A stretch of 58,170 nucleotides of DNA. It comes from Streptomyces albidoflavus (GTDB taxonomy: Bacteria; Actinomycetota; Actinomycetes; Streptomycetales; Streptomycetaceae). The DNA lies in contig NZ_JOII01000032.1 of the NCBI RefSeq assembly GCF_000719955.1, positions 1-58,170 of the forward strand. The letters are read 5' to 3'. Of this stretch, positions 50,093-58,170 are shown one piece after another (position 1 is the stretch's first letter; each line of letters starts with the position of its first letter). The translations under genes and the position numbers were made by a program. The notes below the pieces were generated by a model. It did no database searches. It was not told where the DNA came from and worked only from the letters and a program-made list of their open reading frames with translations.

Positions 50093-51420
50093 CGCCCCGC
50101 CCGGCCCCGCTCGGCCGCCGCCGGCTCCCGCTGCTCCGGCACCTGCCCGGCCGGCGGCACCGCCCCGGCCTCCTCCTTCGCCCCGGAGCGCAGAGCCACC
50201 CGCCACGCCACGACGAGGAAGCCGAGCGCGGCCAGCGGGTAGAGCGAGGAGAGCGCGAACTCGGCCGGTCCCTGGTGGAGTTCGGGCCGCTCGGGACCGT
50301 GCGGCACCCACCACAGGGCGTACGTGAAGAAGAGGCCGGTCAGCACGGCCGCGCCCGCCCGGCGCCACCGGCCCCCGGCGCGTACCGCCTCGTCCAGGAC
50401 CAGGACCGCCGCGGGGACGGACCAGACCCAGTGGTGCGACCAGGAGACCGGGCTGACCAGCAGCGCCGTCATCCCGCACGCGGTCGCCGCCCAGGCGGGC
50501 CGGTAGCGCAGCCCGGCGAGGACCGCCACGGCGAGCCCGGCCGCTCCGGTCAGCAGCGCCGCCGCCAACCACCACAGGCCCGGGTCGGCGGTGTGCAGCA
50601 GGCGGGCGAGCAGGCCGCGCAGCGACTGGTTGGCGGTCTGCTCGGGATGGCCCGCACGGTCCGCCGCGAGGAAGGTGCCGGACCAGAACTGCCAGGAGTC
50701 GCGCGGCAGTGCGGCCGCCGCCAGCGCGGTGGCCGTAAGGAACCAGCAGACGGCGTTCCGCGCCAGGGCCAGCCACGGCCGGGCCGCACCCCCGCGCACC
50801 GCCGCGACCACCCCGGCCAGCAGCAGGAAGGCGATGAACAGTCCGGGCGTCAGCTTCACGGCGGCCGCCAGGCCGATCCCCGCCCCCGCCCAGCGGCGCC
50901 CCCGCGCGGGCCCTGCGCCCGGCAGGTACCGCATGTCCCACAGCACCAGGACCGTCACCAGCAGGTTGATCTGCCCGTACCGCAGGGTCGTCCAGACCGG
51001 CTCCGACCAGACCGCGACGGCGGCCAGCGCGGGGGCGCCGAGCCAGGCCAGGGGGCGGGGGAGCCGGCGGCCGCCGGTGACCAGGCGGAGTGTCAGCAGG
51101 GCCAGCGCGAGGAGGAGCAGGAGGTTGCCCGCGGTGGCCAGGGTGCGCATCAGTCCGGTGCCCAGCAGCGGGAGCGGGGTGAACAGCAGCGCGGCGAGCG
51201 GGGGATAGGTGGCCGGCAGGTCGTTCTCGGTGGCCCGCAGCGCGTACAGGTCGGCGCCGTCGAGGACCGCCCGGCCCTCCGCGCGGTAGACCATCAGGTC
51301 CACCATCGTGACGCCCGCCAGTCGCTGGGCCACCCAGAACGCGGCGAAGGAGAGCAGGCAGAGCGCGGTGGCCCGGACCGGGAAGGTGCGCCGGAGGCGG
51401 GAGAGCGAGGCGGCAGTCAC
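50071..51420 (-). CDS. GT87/DUF2029-type integral membrane glycosyltransferase
   Basis: A 449-residue GT-C fold protein with about ten to twelve helices. Family blocks: VDLMVYRAEGRAVLDGADLYAL with the catalytic-site Asp, ATYPPLAALLFTPL, RYGQINLLVTVLVLWD, KLTPGLFIAFLL and SPVSWSHHWVWSVPA. Relatives transfer mannose or arabinose from polyprenyl phosphate to lipids or wall glycans outside the membrane; the acceptor is unknown here. GTG start. The gene lies alone between the two identical tRNA-Ala genes, on the opposite strand. Confidence 0.9.
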   Translation of the reverse strand: MTAASLSRLRRTFPVRATALCLLSFAAFWVAQRLAGVTMVDLMVYRAEGRAVLDGADLYALRATENDLPATYPPLAALLFTPLPLLGTGLMRTLATAGNLLLLLALALLTLRLVTGGRRLPRPLAWLGAPALAAVAVWSEPVWTTLRYGQINLLVTVLVLWDMRYLPGAGPARGRRWAGAGIGLAAAVKLTPGLFIAFLLLAGVVAAVRGGAARPWLALARNAVCWFLTATALAAAALPRDSWQFWSGTFLAADRAGHPEQTANQSLRGLLARLLHTADPGLWWLAAALLTGAAGLAVAVLAGLRYRPAWAATACGMTALLVSPVSWSHHWVWSVPAAVLVLDEAVRAGGRWRRAGAAVLTGLFFTYALWWVPHGPERPELHQGPAEFALSSLYPLAALGFLVVAWRVALRSGAKEEAGAVPPAGQVPEQREPAAAERGRAGRQAVAKE

Positions 51421-51551
51421 GCTCGGCGAGGCTACCCGTCGGGGACCCTCCGGGAGAGGGGGCGAGCGCGGCCGGGAACGGATTTGGTGGAAACCCCGGG
51501 GGCCCGCTAATGTTGTCGATGTCGCCGGGGGAACCGGAAAGACAGCAGCAA

Positions 51552-51624
51552 GGGGCTATAGCTCAGTTGGTAGAGCGCCTGCATGGCATGCAGGAGGTCA
51601 GGAGTTCAATTCTCCTTAGCTCCA
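51552..51624 (+). tRNA. tRNA-Ala(GGC), copy 2
   Basis: Identical over the full 73 nt to the copy at 49514, including the CAG that follows; CCA not encoded. Flanking DNA differs immediately on both sides. TAATGT (about 51509-51514) is a -10 candidate upstream. Confidence 0.95.
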
Positions 51625-51666
51625 CAGGAGAGAGATCCGGAAACGGACTCTCATCCACCGAAGTGT

Positions 51667-51699
51667 GAAGCGGGCCACCCGGACAGGGTGGCCCGCTTC
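51667..51699 (+). terminator. Terminator after tRNA-Ala copy 2
   Basis: A perfect 14-bp stem (51667-51680 with 51686-51699), a 5-nt loop and a T-rich tail. Confidence 0.8.
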
Positions 51700-51752
51700 T
51701 TCGTATGCCCCTCCCCGTCCCGCGAGCCGTGCGGGCCCGGTGACCGCTGCGG

Positions 51753-51758
51753 TACCCT
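51753..51758 (+). promoter_or_regulatory. -10 element of the leuS leader transcript
   Basis: TACCCT ends 6 nt before the ATG of the leader peptide, so the leader peptide would be translated from a leaderless mRNA. Confidence 0.5.
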
Positions 51759-51764
51759 GACGCC

Positions 51765-51803
51765 ATGCGTGCTGTACGCCTTCTGCTTACCGAGCCGCGC
51801 TGA
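51765..51803 (+). CDS. leuS leader peptide MRAVRLLLTEPR
   Basis: A 12-residue ORF with three consecutive Leu codons, two of them the rare CTT (CTT CTG CTT), a classic leucine sensor. Its stop codon lies in the 5' arm of a long-range stem, and a U-tract terminator follows before leuS. I recall very similar leader peptides annotated before leuS in other Streptomyces. Stalling at the Leu codons when charged tRNA-Leu is scarce should change folding and let transcription pass into leuS. Confidence 0.75.
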   Translation: MRAVRLLLTEPR

Positions 51804-51873
51804 TCAAGAGCCGGACCCCCGATGAAGGGGCCGGAACCAGCGCGGCCACCCCCTCCTGTGCGAGGGGTTTTTT
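51794..51873 (+). promoter_or_regulatory. Transcription attenuator of leuS
   Basis: Three elements are visible. A 9-bp long-range stem pairs GCCGCGCTG (51794-51802, spanning the end of the leader ORF) with CAGCGCGGC (51838-51846). It encloses a hairpin (51811-51834) of CCGG-A-CCCC with GGGG-CCGG. Then comes an intrinsic terminator: CCCCTC (51850-51855), a 6-nt loop, GAGGGG (51862-51867) and six T residues (51868-51873). The AGGGG of the middle hairpin (51826-51830) can instead pair with the terminator arm CCCCT (51850-51854), giving a candidate antiterminator. A true U-tract terminator is rare in this genome type. Confidence 0.7.
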
Positions 51874-51977
51874 CATTGGGCGGCGGCTCCGGTTCCGGGG
51901 CACGGCCGCCGGGCGGAGCCCCGGGGTCCCGCCCCGCCGGAAGCGTGAGCAGAGACGACCGATGGAGCTTGAGGATC

Positions 51978-54875
51978 ATGAGCGAGACGAATTCCGCCGC
52001 GTCCCCCGCGGAGGGCGCCACCGCGCCGCACCGCTACACGGCGGCGATGGCCGCCGAGATCGAGCCTCGCTGGCAGGACTTCTGGGACGCCGAGGGGACC
52101 TACGAGGCGCCGAACCCCACCGGTGAGCTGGCCGGGGACCCGGAGCTGGTGGCCCGCCCCAAGAAGTTCATCATGGACATGTTCCCGTACCCCTCCGGTG
52201 CGGGCCTGCACGTCGGCCACCCGCTCGGCTACATCGCGACCGACGTCTACGCCCGCTTCCAGCGGATGACCGGCCACAACGTCCTGCACACCCTGGGCTT
52301 CGACGCCTTCGGCCTGCCCGCCGAGCAGTACGCCGTGCAGACCGGCACGCACCCGCGCACCTCCACCGAGGCCAACATGGCCAACATGCGCAGCCAGCTG
52401 CGCCGCCTGGGCCTGGGCCACGACAACCGCCGCTCGTTCGCCACGATCGACCCCGAGTACTACAAGTGGACGCAGTGGATCTTCCTGAAGATCTTCAACT
52501 CCTGGTACGACGAGGAGGCCGGCCGCGCCCGCCCCATCGAGGAGCTGATCGCCCAGTTCGCCAACGGTGACCGGGTCGCCGTCGAGGGCCGCGACTGGGC
52601 CGAGCTGGACGCCCGCGAGCGCGCCGAGGTGCTGGGCCGGTACCGGCTGGCCTACGCCTCCGACGCGCCGGTCAACTGGGCTCCGGGCCTGGGCACCGTG
52701 CTGGCCAACGAGGAGGTCACCTCCGAGGGCCGCTCCGAGCGCGGCAACTTCCCCGTCTTCAAGGCGAAGCTGCGCCAGTGGAACATGCGCATCACCGCCT
52801 ACGCCGACCGCCTGCTGGACGACCTGGACGGGCTGGACTGGCCCGAGGCGATCAAGCTCCAGCAGCGGAACTGGATCGGCCGCTCCGAGGGCGCCCGCGT
52901 CGACTTCCCCTTCGACGGGGAGCACACCGGCAAGGCCGTCACCGTCTTCACCACCCGCCAGGACACCCTGTTCGGCGCCACCTACATGGTGCTGGCGCCC
53001 GAGCACGAGCTGGTCGACGAGATCGTCCCGGCCGCCTGGCCCGACGGCACCCGCGAGAGCTGGACCGGGGGCCACGCCACCCCGGCCGAGGCCGTGGAGA
53101 AGTACCGCGCCTTCGCCGCCGGCAAGTCCGACGTGGAGCGGCAGGCCGACGCCAAGGAGAAGACCGGCGTCTTCACCGGCGCCTACGCGGTCAACCCGGT
53201 CAGCGGCGAGCACGTCCCGGTCTTCATCGCCGACTACGTCCTGATGGGGTACGGCACCGGCGCGATCATGGCCGTCCCGGCCCACGACAGCCGCGACTTC
53301 GCCTTCGCCCGCGCCTTCGACCTGCCGATCCGCTGCGTCGTCGAGCCCACCGACGGCCGCTCGACCGACCCGCTGACCTGGGACGACGCCTTCAACGCGT
53401 ACGACGCGCAGCTGATGGCCTCCGCCAACGCCGAGGTCAGCCTGGACGGGCTGGACGTCGCCACCGCCAAGGCCCGCATCACCGGCTGGCTGCGGGAGCG
53501 CGGCATCGGCGAGGGCACCGTCAACTTCCGCCTGCGCGACTGGCTGTTCAGCCGCCAGCGGTACTGGGGCGAGCCCTTCCCGATCGTCTACGACGAGGAC
53601 GGCGTCGCCCACGCGCTGCCCGAGTCGATGCTGCCGCTGGAGCTGCCCGAGGTCGACGACTACAGCCCGCGCACCTTCGACCCGGACGACGCCGACACCC
53701 AGCCGGAGACCCCGCTCTCCCGCAACGAGGACTGGGTCAACGTCACCCTGGACCTGGGCGACGGCCCGAAGAAGTACCGCCGCGAGACCAACACCATGCC
53801 CAACTGGGCCGGTTCCTGCTGGTACGAGCTGCGCTACCTGGACCCGCACAACGACCGGCGGCTGGTCGACCCCGAGATCGAGAAGTACTGGATGGGGCCG
53901 CGCGAGGGCATGCCCGGCGGCGGTGTCGACCTGTACATCGGCGGCTCCGAGCACGCCGTGCTGCACCTGCTGTACGCGCGCTTCTGGTCCAAGGTCCTCT
54001 TCGACCTGGGGTACATCTCCTCGTCCGAGCCGTTCCACAAGCTCTACAACCAGGGCATGATCCAGGCGTACGTCTACCGCGACAGCCGGGGCATCCCCGT
54101 CCCGGCCGCCGAGGTCGAGGAGCGCGACGGCACCTTCTGGTACCAGGGCGAGCAGGTCTCCCGGCTGCTGGGCAAGATGGGCAAGTCCCTGAAGAACGCC
54201 GTCACCCCGGACGAGATCTGCGCCGAGTACGGCGCCGACACGCTGCGGCTGTACGAGATGGCGATGGGCCCGCTGGACGTCTCCCGGCCGTGGGACACCC
54301 GCGCCGTGGTCGGCCAGTACCGGCTGCTGCAGCGGCTGTGGCGCAACGTCGTCGACGAGGCGACCGGCGAGGTGTCGGTGGTGGACGTCCCTGAGGGAGA
54401 GGTCGACACCGACACGCTGCGGGCGCTCAACAAGGCGGTCGACGGCGTCACCCAGGACATGGCGGCGCTGCGCTTCAACACCGCCATCGCCAAGGTCACG
54501 GAGCTGAACAACTTCCTGACCAAGGCCGACCGGCCGGTGCCGCGCCCGGTGGCGGAGACGCTGGTGCTGCTGATCGCGCCGCTGGCCCCGCACATCGCCG
54601 AGGAGCTGTGGCGGCGCCTGGGCCACCAGGACTCCGTCGTCCACCAGGAGCTGCCGGTCGCCGACCCCGCGTACCTGGTCGACGAGACGGTCACCTGCGT
54701 CGTCCAGGTCAAGGGCAAGGTCAAGGCCCGCCTGGAGGTCTCGCCCTCGGTCTCCGAGGCCGACCTGGAGCAGGCCGCCCTCGCCGACGAGCGGGTCCAG
54801 GCCGCGCTGGGCGGCGCCGGTGTCCGCAAGGTCATCGTTCGCGCCCCCAAGCTGGTCAACATCGTCCCGGCCTGA
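51978..54875 (+). CDS. leuS: Leucyl-tRNA synthetase
   Basis: A class I synthetase charging tRNA-Leu and editing norvaline and isoleucine. The ATG at 51978 behind GAGG gives 965 residues. HIGH motif HVGH at 78-81 ([16 protein letters not shown]). The editing CP1 domain has [14 protein letters not shown] and [15 protein letters not shown] reads KMGKS at about 733-737, a normal variant. The C-terminal tRNA-binding domain ends [14 protein letters not shown]. The first 20 residues are an actinobacterial Ala/Ser-rich extension. Its expression is probably controlled by the Leu leader-peptide attenuator. Confidence 0.98.
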   Translation: MSETNSAASPAEGATAPHRYTAAMAAEIEPRWQDFWDAEGTYEAPNPTGELAGDPELVARPKKFIMDMFPYPSGAGLHVGHPLGYIATDVYARFQRMTGHNVLHTLGFDAFGLPAEQYAVQTGTHPRTSTEANMANMRSQLRRLGLGHDNRRSFATIDPEYYKWTQWIFLKIFNSWYDEEAGRARPIEELIAQFANGDRVAVEGRDWAELDARERAEVLGRYRLAYASDAPVNWAPGLGTVLANEEVTSEGRSERGNFPVFKAKLRQWNMRITAYADRLLDDLDGLDWPEAIKLQQRNWIGRSEGARVDFPFDGEHTGKAVTVFTTRQDTLFGATYMVLAPEHELVDEIVPAAWPDGTRESWTGGHATPAEAVEKYRAFAAGKSDVERQADAKEKTGVFTGAYAVNPVSGEHVPVFIADYVLMGYGTGAIMAVPAHDSRDFAFARAFDLPIRCVVEPTDGRSTDPLTWDDAFNAYDAQLMASANAEVSLDGLDVATAKARITGWLRERGIGEGTVNFRLRDWLFSRQRYWGEPFPIVYDEDGVAHALPESMLPLELPEVDDYSPRTFDPDDADTQPETPLSRNEDWVNVTLDLGDGPKKYRRETNTMPNWAGSCWYELRYLDPHNDRRLVDPEIEKYWMGPREGMPGGGVDLYIGGSEHAVLHLLYARFWSKVLFDLGYISSSEPFHKLYNQGMIQAYVYRDSRGIPVPAAEVEERDGTFWYQGEQVSRLLGKMGKSLKNAVTPDEICAEYGADTLRLYEMAMGPLDVSRPWDTRAVVGQYRLLQRLWRNVVDEATGEVSVVDVPEGEVDTDTLRALNKAVDGVTQDMAALRFNTAIAKVTELNNFLTKADRPVPRPVAETLVLLIAPLAPHIAEELWRRLGHQDSVVHQELPVADPAYLVDETVTCVVQVKGKVKARLEVSPSVSEADLEQAALADERVQAALGGAGVRKVIVRAPKLVNIVPA

Positions 54876-54887
54876 CCGGCACCCCGA

Positions 54888-54922
54888 AGCCCGGCCCTTC
54901 CCGACGCGGGAGGGGCCGGGCT
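54888..54922 (+). terminator. Terminator after leuS
   Basis: A 15-bp stem with one G-U pair (54888-54902 with 54908-54922) and a 5-nt loop, 13 nt past the leuS stop. Confidence 0.8.
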
Positions 54923-55099
54923 CCGGCGTTCCCCGTTCCCCGTTCCCCGCCCCGGGGATCTCCCTTACGGGCAGGTTGGGGGTCGCCGAGGAACCGCCGG
55001 GGGGCCGTTTGCGTTTACGGTGGGAGGGGGCGGCCGGAGCGGACGGCAGGCCGCGCGACCCCGTAGTCCGGCCCGCGCGTCCACTGGAGGACCCACCCC

Positions 55100-55843
55100 A
55101 TGGAGACGGCCATCACCATCATGGCGCTGATCTTCCTTCTGCTGGTCGTCGTCGCGGTCTACGCCTCGGTGAAGGCGGTCAAGGCCGCCAAGCGCGGCGT
55201 CGACCGCACCATCAACCAGGCCCGCCGCTCCTACGAGGACACCGCCCTGCGCGCCCGCACCTTCGGCCGCACCGGCCCGGCGGGCGAGGTGGCCCAGCTC
55301 CGGCTCACGCTGCGCACCTCGATGCGCGCCACCCAGGACGCCCTGGCCGCGCGGCGCGCCGAGGACGCCTCCCTGAAGGAGACGGCCGCGCTCTTCGACC
55401 GGCTCAGCGGACACGGCCACCAGCTCGACGACGAACTCCGCCGCCTCGAACAGGACCCGGACCGGGGCGAGATCGGACACCGGCTGCCCGACCTGCGCCG
55501 CCGTACCGAGCAGATCACCGAGGCCGCCACCTCGCTCCGCTCGGCCCTGCGCGACCGCGCCCACCACGACAGCGAGGACGACCTCGGCGAGCTGGCCGAG
55601 CAGATCCGCGTCGAGTCCGGCGCCCTGCGCCACTGGACCAGCGAACCGGCCCCCGCCGCCCACCAGAAGCCCGAGCCCTGGCCCGAGCCGGAGCGCACCG
55701 AGGGCGGCACACCCGTGCAGACCTGGCCGGAGGGCTCCGGCGCCCACCCGGGCCCGACCCCCACCGCGATCGACCCGGCCACCCCGCACACGCCCTACCC
55801 GTGGGAGCGCCAGGGGCAGCGGGACGCCGAGCGGGAGCGGTGA
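55100..55843 (+). CDS. Membrane-anchored coiled-coil protein
   Basis: A 247-residue protein: an N-terminal membrane helix (residues 4-24, ITIMALIFLLLVVVAVYASV), a basic juxtamembrane segment (KAVKAAKRGVDRT) and a long helical coiled-coil region (about 55-185, RLTLRTSMRATQDALAARRAEDASL to ELAEQIRVESG). A Pro/Glu/Thr-rich disordered tail ends the protein. It has no catalytic motif. GGAGG precedes the ATG. The position between leuS and degV is the usual Streptomyces order from memory; function unknown. Confidence 0.85.
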   Translation: METAITIMALIFLLLVVVAVYASVKAVKAAKRGVDRTINQARRSYEDTALRARTFGRTGPAGEVAQLRLTLRTSMRATQDALAARRAEDASLKETAALFDRLSGHGHQLDDELRRLEQDPDRGEIGHRLPDLRRRTEQITEAATSLRSALRDRAHHDSEDDLGELAEQIRVESGALRHWTSEPAPAAHQKPEPWPEPERTEGGTPVQTWPEGSGAHPGPTPTAIDPATPHTPYPWERQGQRDAERER

Positions 55844-55960
55844 GGAGCCTTCCGGTTCGCCGCTGAGCTGGGGGTACGAGAGCCTGTGCGGGTTCCGTGG
55901 CCGAGGTGGAGATGATCTTGCGGCGGCGGTCCCGGGCTGCCGGGGCACGCCCGCGGCGGG

Positions 55961-55966
55961 TAACCT
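55961..55966 (+). promoter_or_regulatory. -10 element of a leaderless degV transcript
   Basis: TAACCT is followed by 7 nt and then the degV ATG. Confidence 0.55.
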
Positions 55967-55973
55967 CCAGGCC

Positions 55974-56822
55974 ATGTCCCGCCATGTCGCGATCGTCACC
56001 GATTCCACGGCCTACCTGCCCCACCGGGAGTCGGAGCGGCATCGGATCACCTCCGTCCCGCTGACCGTCGTCCTCGGCGACGAGGCACTGGAGGAGGGCA
56101 CCGAGATCTCCGCCCGCGCGCTGGAGCAGGCGATGCGCAAACGGCTGCCGGTGACCACCTCCCGGCCCGCCCCCGAGCAGTTCGCCCGCACCTACGCGGC
56201 GCTCGCCGCCGAAGGGGCCGACGAGATCGTCTCGCTCCACCTCTCCGCCGAGCTGTCCGGTACGTACGACGCGGCCGTCCTCGCCGCGCGGGAGGCGCCG
56301 GTGCCGGTCCGGGTGGTCGACACCGGGATGGTCGCGATGGCGCTCGGCTTCTGCGCGCTGGCCGCCGCCGAGGCGACCGCGAAGGGCGCGAGCGCCGACG
56401 AGGCGGTGGCGGCGGTACGCGCCCGCGCCGCCGGCAGTACGGCGCTGTTCTGCGTCGATACCCTCGAACACCTGCGGCGGGGCGGCCGGATCGGCGCCGC
56501 CCAGGCCCTGCTCGGCTCGGCCCTCGCCGTCAAGCCGATCCTGGAGCTGGCTGACGGCTCGATTCAGTTGAAGGAGAAGGTGCGGACCTCGGGGAAGGCG
56601 CTGGCCCGGCTGGAGGAACTGGTCGCCGAGCAGGTGGCGCAGGCGGGCCCGGTCGATCTGGCCGTCCACCACCTGGCGGCCGAGGAGAAGGCCACGGCGC
56701 TCGCGGACCGGCTGGCGGAACGTCTCGGCACGAGCGGCGAGCTGTACGTCAGCGAGGTCGGCGCGGTGATCGGGGCCCACACCGGACCCGGGCTGGTGGG
56801 GGTCGTGGTCTCGCCCCGGTAG
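55974..56822 (+). CDS. DegV family fatty-acid-binding protein
   Basis: A 282-residue two-domain DegV protein. It begins SRHVAIVTDSTAYLPHRE with the DST motif, followed by ITSVPLTVVLGDEALEEGTEI and TTSRPAPEQFARTY. The ligand-pocket block SLHLSAELSGTYDAA and the signature DTLEHLRRGGRIGAAQALLGSALAVKPIL are present. Family members bind acyl chains and can feed fatty-acid kinase systems; no partner kinase lies nearby. Probably leaderless. Confidence 0.95.
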   Translation: MSRHVAIVTDSTAYLPHRESERHRITSVPLTVVLGDEALEEGTEISARALEQAMRKRLPVTTSRPAPEQFARTYAALAAEGADEIVSLHLSAELSGTYDAAVLAAREAPVPVRVVDTGMVAMALGFCALAAAEATAKGASADEAVAAVRARAAGSTALFCVDTLEHLRRGGRIGAAQALLGSALAVKPILELADGSIQLKEKVRTSGKALARLEELVAEQVAQAGPVDLAVHHLAAEEKATALADRLAERLGTSGELYVSEVGAVIGAHTGPGLVGVVVSPR

Positions 56823-56907
56823 GGACGCCGGCCGTGGTGGCCGTGGTGGTGCCCGTCGTTCCTGAGGGGTCCAAAGGGGGTTCGAGTGCCCCCTGTGGGT
56901 GACGGAG

Positions 56908-56916
56908 TTATCCACA
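56908..56916 (+). promoter_or_regulatory. DnaA-box-like TTATCCACA upstream of comEA
   Basis: Exact match to the general bacterial DnaA box, with a partial inverted copy (CCTGTGGGTGA, 56891-56901) just upstream. It lies 57 bp before the predicted comEA -10. A single box may be fortuitous. Confidence 0.3.
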
Positions 56917-56972
56917 AGCGCGGGCTTTTCCCCGGAAAATAACCAAGATCCACTTCTCTGGGCGGCCTTGTC

Positions 56973-56978
56973 TACGGT
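56973..56978 (+). promoter_or_regulatory. -10 element of a leaderless comEA transcript
   Basis: TACGGT ends 6 nt before the ATG at 56985; no ribosome site is seen. Confidence 0.5.
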
Positions 56979-56984
56979 CGCCGC

Positions 56985-58142
56985 ATGGTGTCGGGATCTT
57001 CGTTCTTCGGGGTGGGTGTCAGGGATGGTCAAGGCAGAGGCGGCGAGCGCGCCGGGGAGGCCACGGGCGACGCGGTGCGAGCGCGTGCCGAGGCCCTTTT
57101 GGGGGCGGGCGGGAGCGCCGGGGAGCAGCCGGCGGGAGCGTCGCCCGACGCGGCGACGGAGGCACACGCGTGGGACGACGAGCGGCGGATCGTGGGGCAT
57201 CCGTGGTGGGGCACGGGGGCCGGGGAACTGGGCGCTCGGGGCGGGGTGACCGACGCGGGCGCCGGTGCGGCGGAACACGGCACGGGACGAGAGGGCGAGC
57301 CGGCGCGCCCGCCGGAAGGGGCGCCCTCCGGCGCCGAGGAGCGGCCCCCCGCGTCGGTTGAGACCGGCGTACTCCGTGAGCGCGCGCCCGCCGGGGAAGC
57401 GGCGCGGCCGGGCAGGGCTGCCGGGCGGCGGCGGTCGGCCGCCCGGCGGGGCTGGGGCGGGGTGCCGGTGCTGCTGCGGGCGCGGTGCGGGATGGAGTGG
57501 CGCAGCGTCGCCGCGCTGGTGGTCGTCGTCCTCGTGGCGGTGGTGTGGGCCGCGCAGCACTTCTGGACGGGGCGTCCGGAGCCCGTGCGGGTGCCCGAGG
57601 CCGTCGCGCAGGGGGCCACGGAGGTCCCGGGGGCGGCCGGTGGGCCTGCGGCGACGGGCCTGCCCTCTCCGCCGGCAGGGGCACCGCCTTCGCCGAGCGC
57701 GGGTCCGCTCGTGGTCGATGTGAGCGGGAAGGTGGCACGGCCCGGGGTGCACCGGCTGCCCGCCGGTTCCCGGGTGGAGGACGCGCTGGAGGCGGCGGGC
57801 GGGGTGCGTCCCGGTACGGACACCTCGGGGCTCAACAGGGCGCGGCTGCTGACCGACGGGGAGCAGGTGGCGGTGGGGGTGGACCCGGCGCCGGGCGCGG
57901 GGCCGGCCCCCGGGGCACCGGGGCAGGGCGCGGCCGGGGGCGCGGCGGCCGGTCCCCTCAGCCTGGGCACCGCCACGGCCGAACAACTGGAGACGCTGCC
58001 CGGCGTCGGCCCCGTCCTCGCCGCGGCGATCATCGCCTACCGCACCGAGAACGGCGGCTTCCGCTCGGTGGATCAACTCCGCGAGGTACGGGGCATCGGA
58101 GACCGGCGCTTCGAGGACCTGCGGGAGCTGGTGCGGCCATGA
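56985..58142 (+). CDS. comEA: ComEA family DNA-binding protein
   Basis: A 385-residue protein. A cytoplasmic disordered region (1-168, Gly/Ala/Glu/Arg-rich) precedes one membrane helix (about 170-192, VAALVVVVLVAVVWAAQHFW). An SLBB domain (about 242-300, VVDVSGKVARPGVHRLPAGSRVEDAL) and a C-terminal tandem helix-hairpin-helix (about 325-385, EQLETLPGVGPVLAAAIIAYR then VRGIGDRRFEDL) follow. In competent bacteria ComEA binds incoming DNA outside the membrane. In Streptomyces, natural transformation is not established, so the role is open. Its stop overlaps the next ATG by 4 bp (ATGA), the usual link to comEC. Confidence 0.92.
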   Translation: MVSGSSFFGVGVRDGQGRGGERAGEATGDAVRARAEALLGAGGSAGEQPAGASPDAATEAHAWDDERRIVGHPWWGTGAGELGARGGVTDAGAGAAEHGTGREGEPARPPEGAPSGAEERPPASVETGVLRERAPAGEAARPGRAAGRRRSAARRGWGGVPVLLRARCGMEWRSVAALVVVVLVAVVWAAQHFWTGRPEPVRVPEAVAQGATEVPGAAGGPAATGLPSPPAGAPPSPSAGPLVVDVSGKVARPGVHRLPAGSRVEDALEAAGGVRPGTDTSGLNRARLLTDGEQVAVGVDPAPGAGPAPGAPGQGAAGGAAAGPLSLGTATAEQLETLPGVGPVLAAAIIAYRTENGGFRSVDQLREVRGIGDRRFEDLRELVRP

Positions 58143-58170
58143 GGGGTGGGGGCGGGGCGGTCGGGGGTGG
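58139..58170 (+). CDS. Start of the next gene, probably comEC (truncated by window edge)
   Basis: An ATG overlapping the comEA stop opens a frame MRGGGGAVGG that runs off the window. Position and 4-bp overlap suggest the ComEC/Rec2 channel gene that normally follows comEA; the sequence here is too short to show it. Confidence 0.5.
   Translation, partial: MRGGGGAVGG

Noticed and set aside
49514..51624. Direct tRNA-Ala repeats as att sites of an integrated element
   Set aside because: No integrase or other mobility gene lies between them, and the enclosed genes have normal Streptomyces codon use.
51700..51980. A T-box riboswitch upstream of leuS
   Set aside because: No T-box consensus (TGGNACCGCG-like) or specifier-loop layout; the elements fit a leader-peptide attenuator instead.

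Overview
This 58.2 kb window is chromosomal core sequence from a Streptomyces. The evidence is very high GC with strongly G/C-ending codons, mycelial-actinomycete gene order (tig-clpP1-clpP2-clpX; valS-folC-ndk-mreBCD-pbp2-rodA; rne-rplU-rpmA-obg; proB-proA; nadD-lytR-rsfS; leuS; comEA), GTG and TTG starts, and many leaderless genes. From memory the order runs parallel to the S. coelicolor SCO2620-SCO2568 region; I could not check this by search.

Layout. 1-1441: a mostly non-coding stretch, a small conserved membrane protein and divergent tRNA-Gly and tRNA-Pro genes. 1623-6120: trigger factor and the Clp protease (clpP1, clpP2, clpX), with a good ClgR box ahead of clpP1. 6217-7200: a proline/glutamine-rich membrane protein on the minus strand. 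7338-12490: valS, folC, a small membrane protein and ndk. 12878-19127: the elongation/spore-wall operon mreB-mreC-mreD-pbp2-rodA. 19210-20793: a CYTH-CHAD protein. 20863-22803 and 25105-25896: the two halves of a radical-SAM system (TIGR03960 and TIGR03936 types), split here by a decayed large serine integrase and a TehA/SLAC1-like transporter. 26134-33021: a giant RNase E/G with repetitive arms, ribosomal proteins L21 and L27, and Obg. 33100-37954 (minus): a cell-envelope polymer group made of a CDP-alcohol phosphatidyltransferase, an acyltransferase and a TagF-like glycerophosphotransferase. 38534-43538: proB, a small conserved gene, proA and two related membrane proteins. 43540-45008 (minus): an aminoglycoside-phosphotransferase remnant and an M48 protease. 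45212-49408: two tiny membrane proteins, nadD, a LytR/LCP-like protein, rsfS and a histidine phosphatase. 49514-51624: two identical tRNA-Ala genes flanking a zinc-ribbon protein and a GT87-type mannosyltransferase. 51765-54875: leuS behind a leader-peptide attenuator. 55100-58170: a membrane coiled-coil protein, DegV, ComEA and the first codons of the next gene, probably comEC.

How the genes work together. Much of the window serves cell-wall growth and sporulation (Mre/PBP2/RodA, the LCP-like protein, the TagF-like polymerase, Obg). The rest is protein quality control and translation (tig/Clp, valS, leuS, L21/L27, RsfS, tRNAs) and RNA processing.

Most noteworthy observations: (1) a leaderless 12-residue Leu-rich leader peptide whose stop codon lies in one arm of a 9-bp long-range stem, followed by a U-tract terminator, immediately upstream of leuS; (2) an integrase scar in the radical-SAM pair at what I remember as the PhiJoe-type attB; (3) a run of at least nine genes whose start codon lies 6-8 nt after a -10 hexamer; (4) an LCP-like protein that appears to lack the usual catalytic motifs; (5) an adjacent pair of membrane proteins sharing a cytoplasmic VFDxxFxRAA motif. 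I found no CRISPR array, intact prophage, insertion sequence or biosynthetic cluster.
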